64,000 bases of DNA, taken from NCBI RefSeq assembly GCF_024810105.1, contig NZ_JANUDX010000001.1, positions 186,001-250,000 of the forward strand, given 5' to 3'. Made by a program: the position numbers and the translations under genes. Source of the stretch: Stenotrophomonas sp. BIGb0135 (GTDB lineage Bacteria; Pseudomonadota; Gammaproteobacteria; Xanthomonadales; Xanthomonadaceae). The notes beneath the pieces were generated by a model. The model made no database searches, was not told the origin of the DNA, and saw nothing but the letters and a program-made list of their open reading frames with translations. Positions 62,469-64,000 of the stretch are shown piece by piece (positions within the stretch are counted from its first letter, which is position 1; each line of letters opens with the position of its first letter).

Positions 62469-64000
62469 TGATGCGTACGCCTTACCTGTGCAGCCGCCGT
62501 CGCGCCCCCATCTTCCGTACGTTGGCGCTGTGTGCCGCGATGGCGATGGCCACCGCAGGTCATGCAGCCGATGCCCAACCGTGGCTGGACACGTCGGCCA
62601 GCTTTGAAGCCCGGGCCGCGGCACTGGTGGGGCAGATGACCCTGGAGGAAAAGGCCGCCCAGATGCAGAACGCCGCGCCCGCCATCGAGCGTCTTGGCGT
62701 ACCGGCCTACGACTGGTGGAACGAAGGCCTGCACGGCGTCGCGCGGGCGGGGCAGGCCACGGTGTTCCCGCAGGCCATCGGCCTGGCCGCCACCTTCGAC
62801 GTGCCCTTGATGGGGCAGGTGGCCACTACCATCAGCGACGAGGCGCGGGCCAAGCATCACCAGTTCATCCGCGAGGGATCGCATGGCCGCTATCAGGGGC
62901 TGACCTACTGGTCGCCGAACATCAACATCTTCCGCGATCCGCGCTGGGGGCGGGGCCAGGAAACCTATGGTGAAGACCCGTACCTCACCGCGCGCATGGG
63001 CGTTGCCTTCGTGCAGGGGCTGCAGGGCGACGACCCGGTGTACCGCAAGCTGGACGCCACCGCCAAGCATCTGGCCGTGCACAGCGGCCCCGAGGCCGAC
63101 CGCCACCACTTCGATGCGCGCCCCAGCAAGCGCGACCTGTATGACACCTACCTGCCGGCCTTCGAGGCGCTGGTGAAGGAGGGCCAGGTGGATGCGGTGA
63201 TGGGGGCCTACAACCGGGTGTACGGCGAATCCGCCAGCGCCAGCCGGTTCCTGCTGCGCGACGTGCTGCGCCGCGACTGGGGCTTCAAGGGCTACGTGGT
63301 GTCGGATTGCTGGGCGATCGTCGATATCTGGAAGCACCACAAGATCGTGCCCACCCGCGAGGCCGCCGCGGCGCTGGCGGTCAAGAACGGGACCGAACTG
63401 GAGTGCGGCCAGGAATACGCCACGCTGCCGGCAGCGGTGCAGCAGGGCCTGATCAGTGAAGCGGAGATCGACGCGGCGGTGACGCGCCTGTTTACCGCAC
63501 GGATGCGGCTGGGCATGTTCGATCCGCCCGAGCGCGTGCGCTGGGCGCGGATCCCTGCGGCGGTGAACCAGGCCCCGGCACATGACGCCCTGGCCCTGAA
63601 GGCTGCACGGGAATCGCTGGTGCTGCTGAAAAACGACGGCGTGCTGCCATTGTCACGCACGCTCAAGCGCATTGCCGTGGTCGGCCCCACGGCCGACGAC
63701 AGCATGGCGCTGCTGGGCAACTACTTCGGCACGCCGGCGGCACCGGTGACCCTCCTGCAGGGCATCCGCGAGGCGGCCAAGGGTGTCGAGGTGCGGTACG
63801 CGCGCGGCGTGGACCTGGTCGAGGGGCGCGATGATCCCGGTGCGACGCCGCTCATCGAGGCGGCGTACCTGCGGCCCTCGGCCGACTCTCCGGAACGCGG
63901 GTTGCGCGGCCAGTACTTCCGCACGCCCGATCTCTCAGGGACGCCCGCGCTGGTCCGCACCGACGCCCAGATCGGCTTCCGCTGGGACCGCGGTTCCCCG
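62465..64000 (+). CDS. GH3 beta-xylosidase/beta-glucosidase, cut by the window end
   Basis: The first 512 codons of a GH3 enzyme. Signal peptide (to ATAGHA, about 35), then MTLEEKAAQMQNAAPAIERL, KHLAVHSGPEADRHHF, and the nucleophile Asp281 in YVVSDCWAIVD; GMFDPPERVRWARIP leads into the second domain (RESLVLLKNDGVLPLS). The sequence ends in what looks like an inserted PA14 domain (LRGQYFRTPDLSGTPALVRT), found in xyl3A/bglX-type enzymes. ATG 62465 overlaps the GH43 stop; two more in-frame ATGs follow at once. The C-terminus lies outside the window. Confidence 0.9.
   Translation, partial: MMMRTPYLCSRRRAPIFRTLALCAAMAMATAGHAADAQPWLDTSASFEARAAALVGQMTLEEKAAQMQNAAPAIERLGVPAYDWWNEGLHGVARAGQATVFPQAIGLAATFDVPLMGQVATTISDEARAKHHQFIREGSHGRYQGLTYWSPNINIFRDPRWGRGQETYGEDPYLTARMGVAFVQGLQGDDPVYRKLDATAKHLAVHSGPEADRHHFDARPSKRDLYDTYLPAFEALVKEGQVDAVMGAYNRVYGESASASRFLLRDVLRRDWGFKGYVVSDCWAIVDIWKHHKIVPTREAAAALAVKNGTELECGQEYATLPAAVQQGLISEAEIDAAVTRLFTARMRLGMFDPPERVRWARIPAAVNQAPAHDALALKAARESLVLLKNDGVLPLSRTLKRIAVVGPTADDSMALLGNYFGTPAAPVTLLQGIREAAKGVEVRYARGVDLVEGRDDPGATPLIEAAYLRPSADSPERGLRGQYFRTPDLSGTPALVRTDAQIGFRWDRGSP

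Overview
The window comes from a GC-rich (about two thirds G+C) gammaproteobacterium of the Lysobacteraceae/Xanthomonadaceae, most likely Stenotrophomonas or a close relative. Three things point there: a tandem array of GTAG-headed REP elements (SMAG type) at the left edge, a xylan-utilisation locus of the Xanthomonas type (XylR box, TonB-dependent receptor, SapC, cupin, tryptophan-halogenase-like protein, xylAB), and an XVIPCD-tailed protein, the hallmark of the Xanthomonadales antibacterial type IV secretion system. No rRNA or tRNA gene, insertion sequence, prophage or CRISPR array was seen.

Layout. 1-2.7 kb: SMAG repeats and a siderophore-type TonB-dependent receptor. 2.7-5.2 kb: an EF-G paralogue behind an attenuator-like leader and a second short leader ORF. 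5.2-9.2 kb: an autotransporter and an M14 metallopeptidase, then about 0.9 kb without a convincing gene. 10.1-12.7 kb: a type IV pilin followed by a four-gene module (possible winged-helix protein, small GTPase, two roadblock/LC7 proteins) that recalls MglAB and the actinobacterial conservons. 12.8-16 kb: two small exported proteins flanking a ProP-like transporter. 16.2-25.5 kb: a chaperone-usher operon with seven pilin genes, six of them chained at the usher end, a chaperone and two tip-adhesin candidates. 25.7-32.6 kb: a GH92 mannosidase, a Phd/zeta-like toxin-antitoxin pair, a host-attachment-family protein coupled to a thioredoxin-like protein, an AraC regulator and a fosmidomycin-resistance-type exporter. 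32.8-35.9 kb: a candidate type IV secretion toxin with its probable periplasmic immunity protein. 35.9-40.5 kb: an unusual zinc-ribbon SDR, an unknown 497-residue protein and a small operon ending in a ComJ-like protein. 40.6-64 kb: the arabinoxylan/xylan locus, which runs off the right edge inside a GH3 gene.

The xylan locus works as one unit. XylR sits divergent to a TonB-dependent receptor that would import xylo-oligosaccharides; a perfect operator lies between them and a second copy precedes xylB. Surface and periplasmic enzymes (GH3, GH67 alpha-glucuronidase, a SASA-type acetyl esterase, GH43 beta-xylosidase, a second GH3) strip and cut the oligomers, a sugar:H+ symporter takes up xylose, and XylA and XylB send it to the pentose phosphate pathway. 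A second LacI-type repressor divides the locus in two.

The least explained parts are the GTPase/roadblock module beside the pilin, the XVIPCD effector/immunity pair, the layered leaders before the EF-G paralogue, and the ComJ-like locus.
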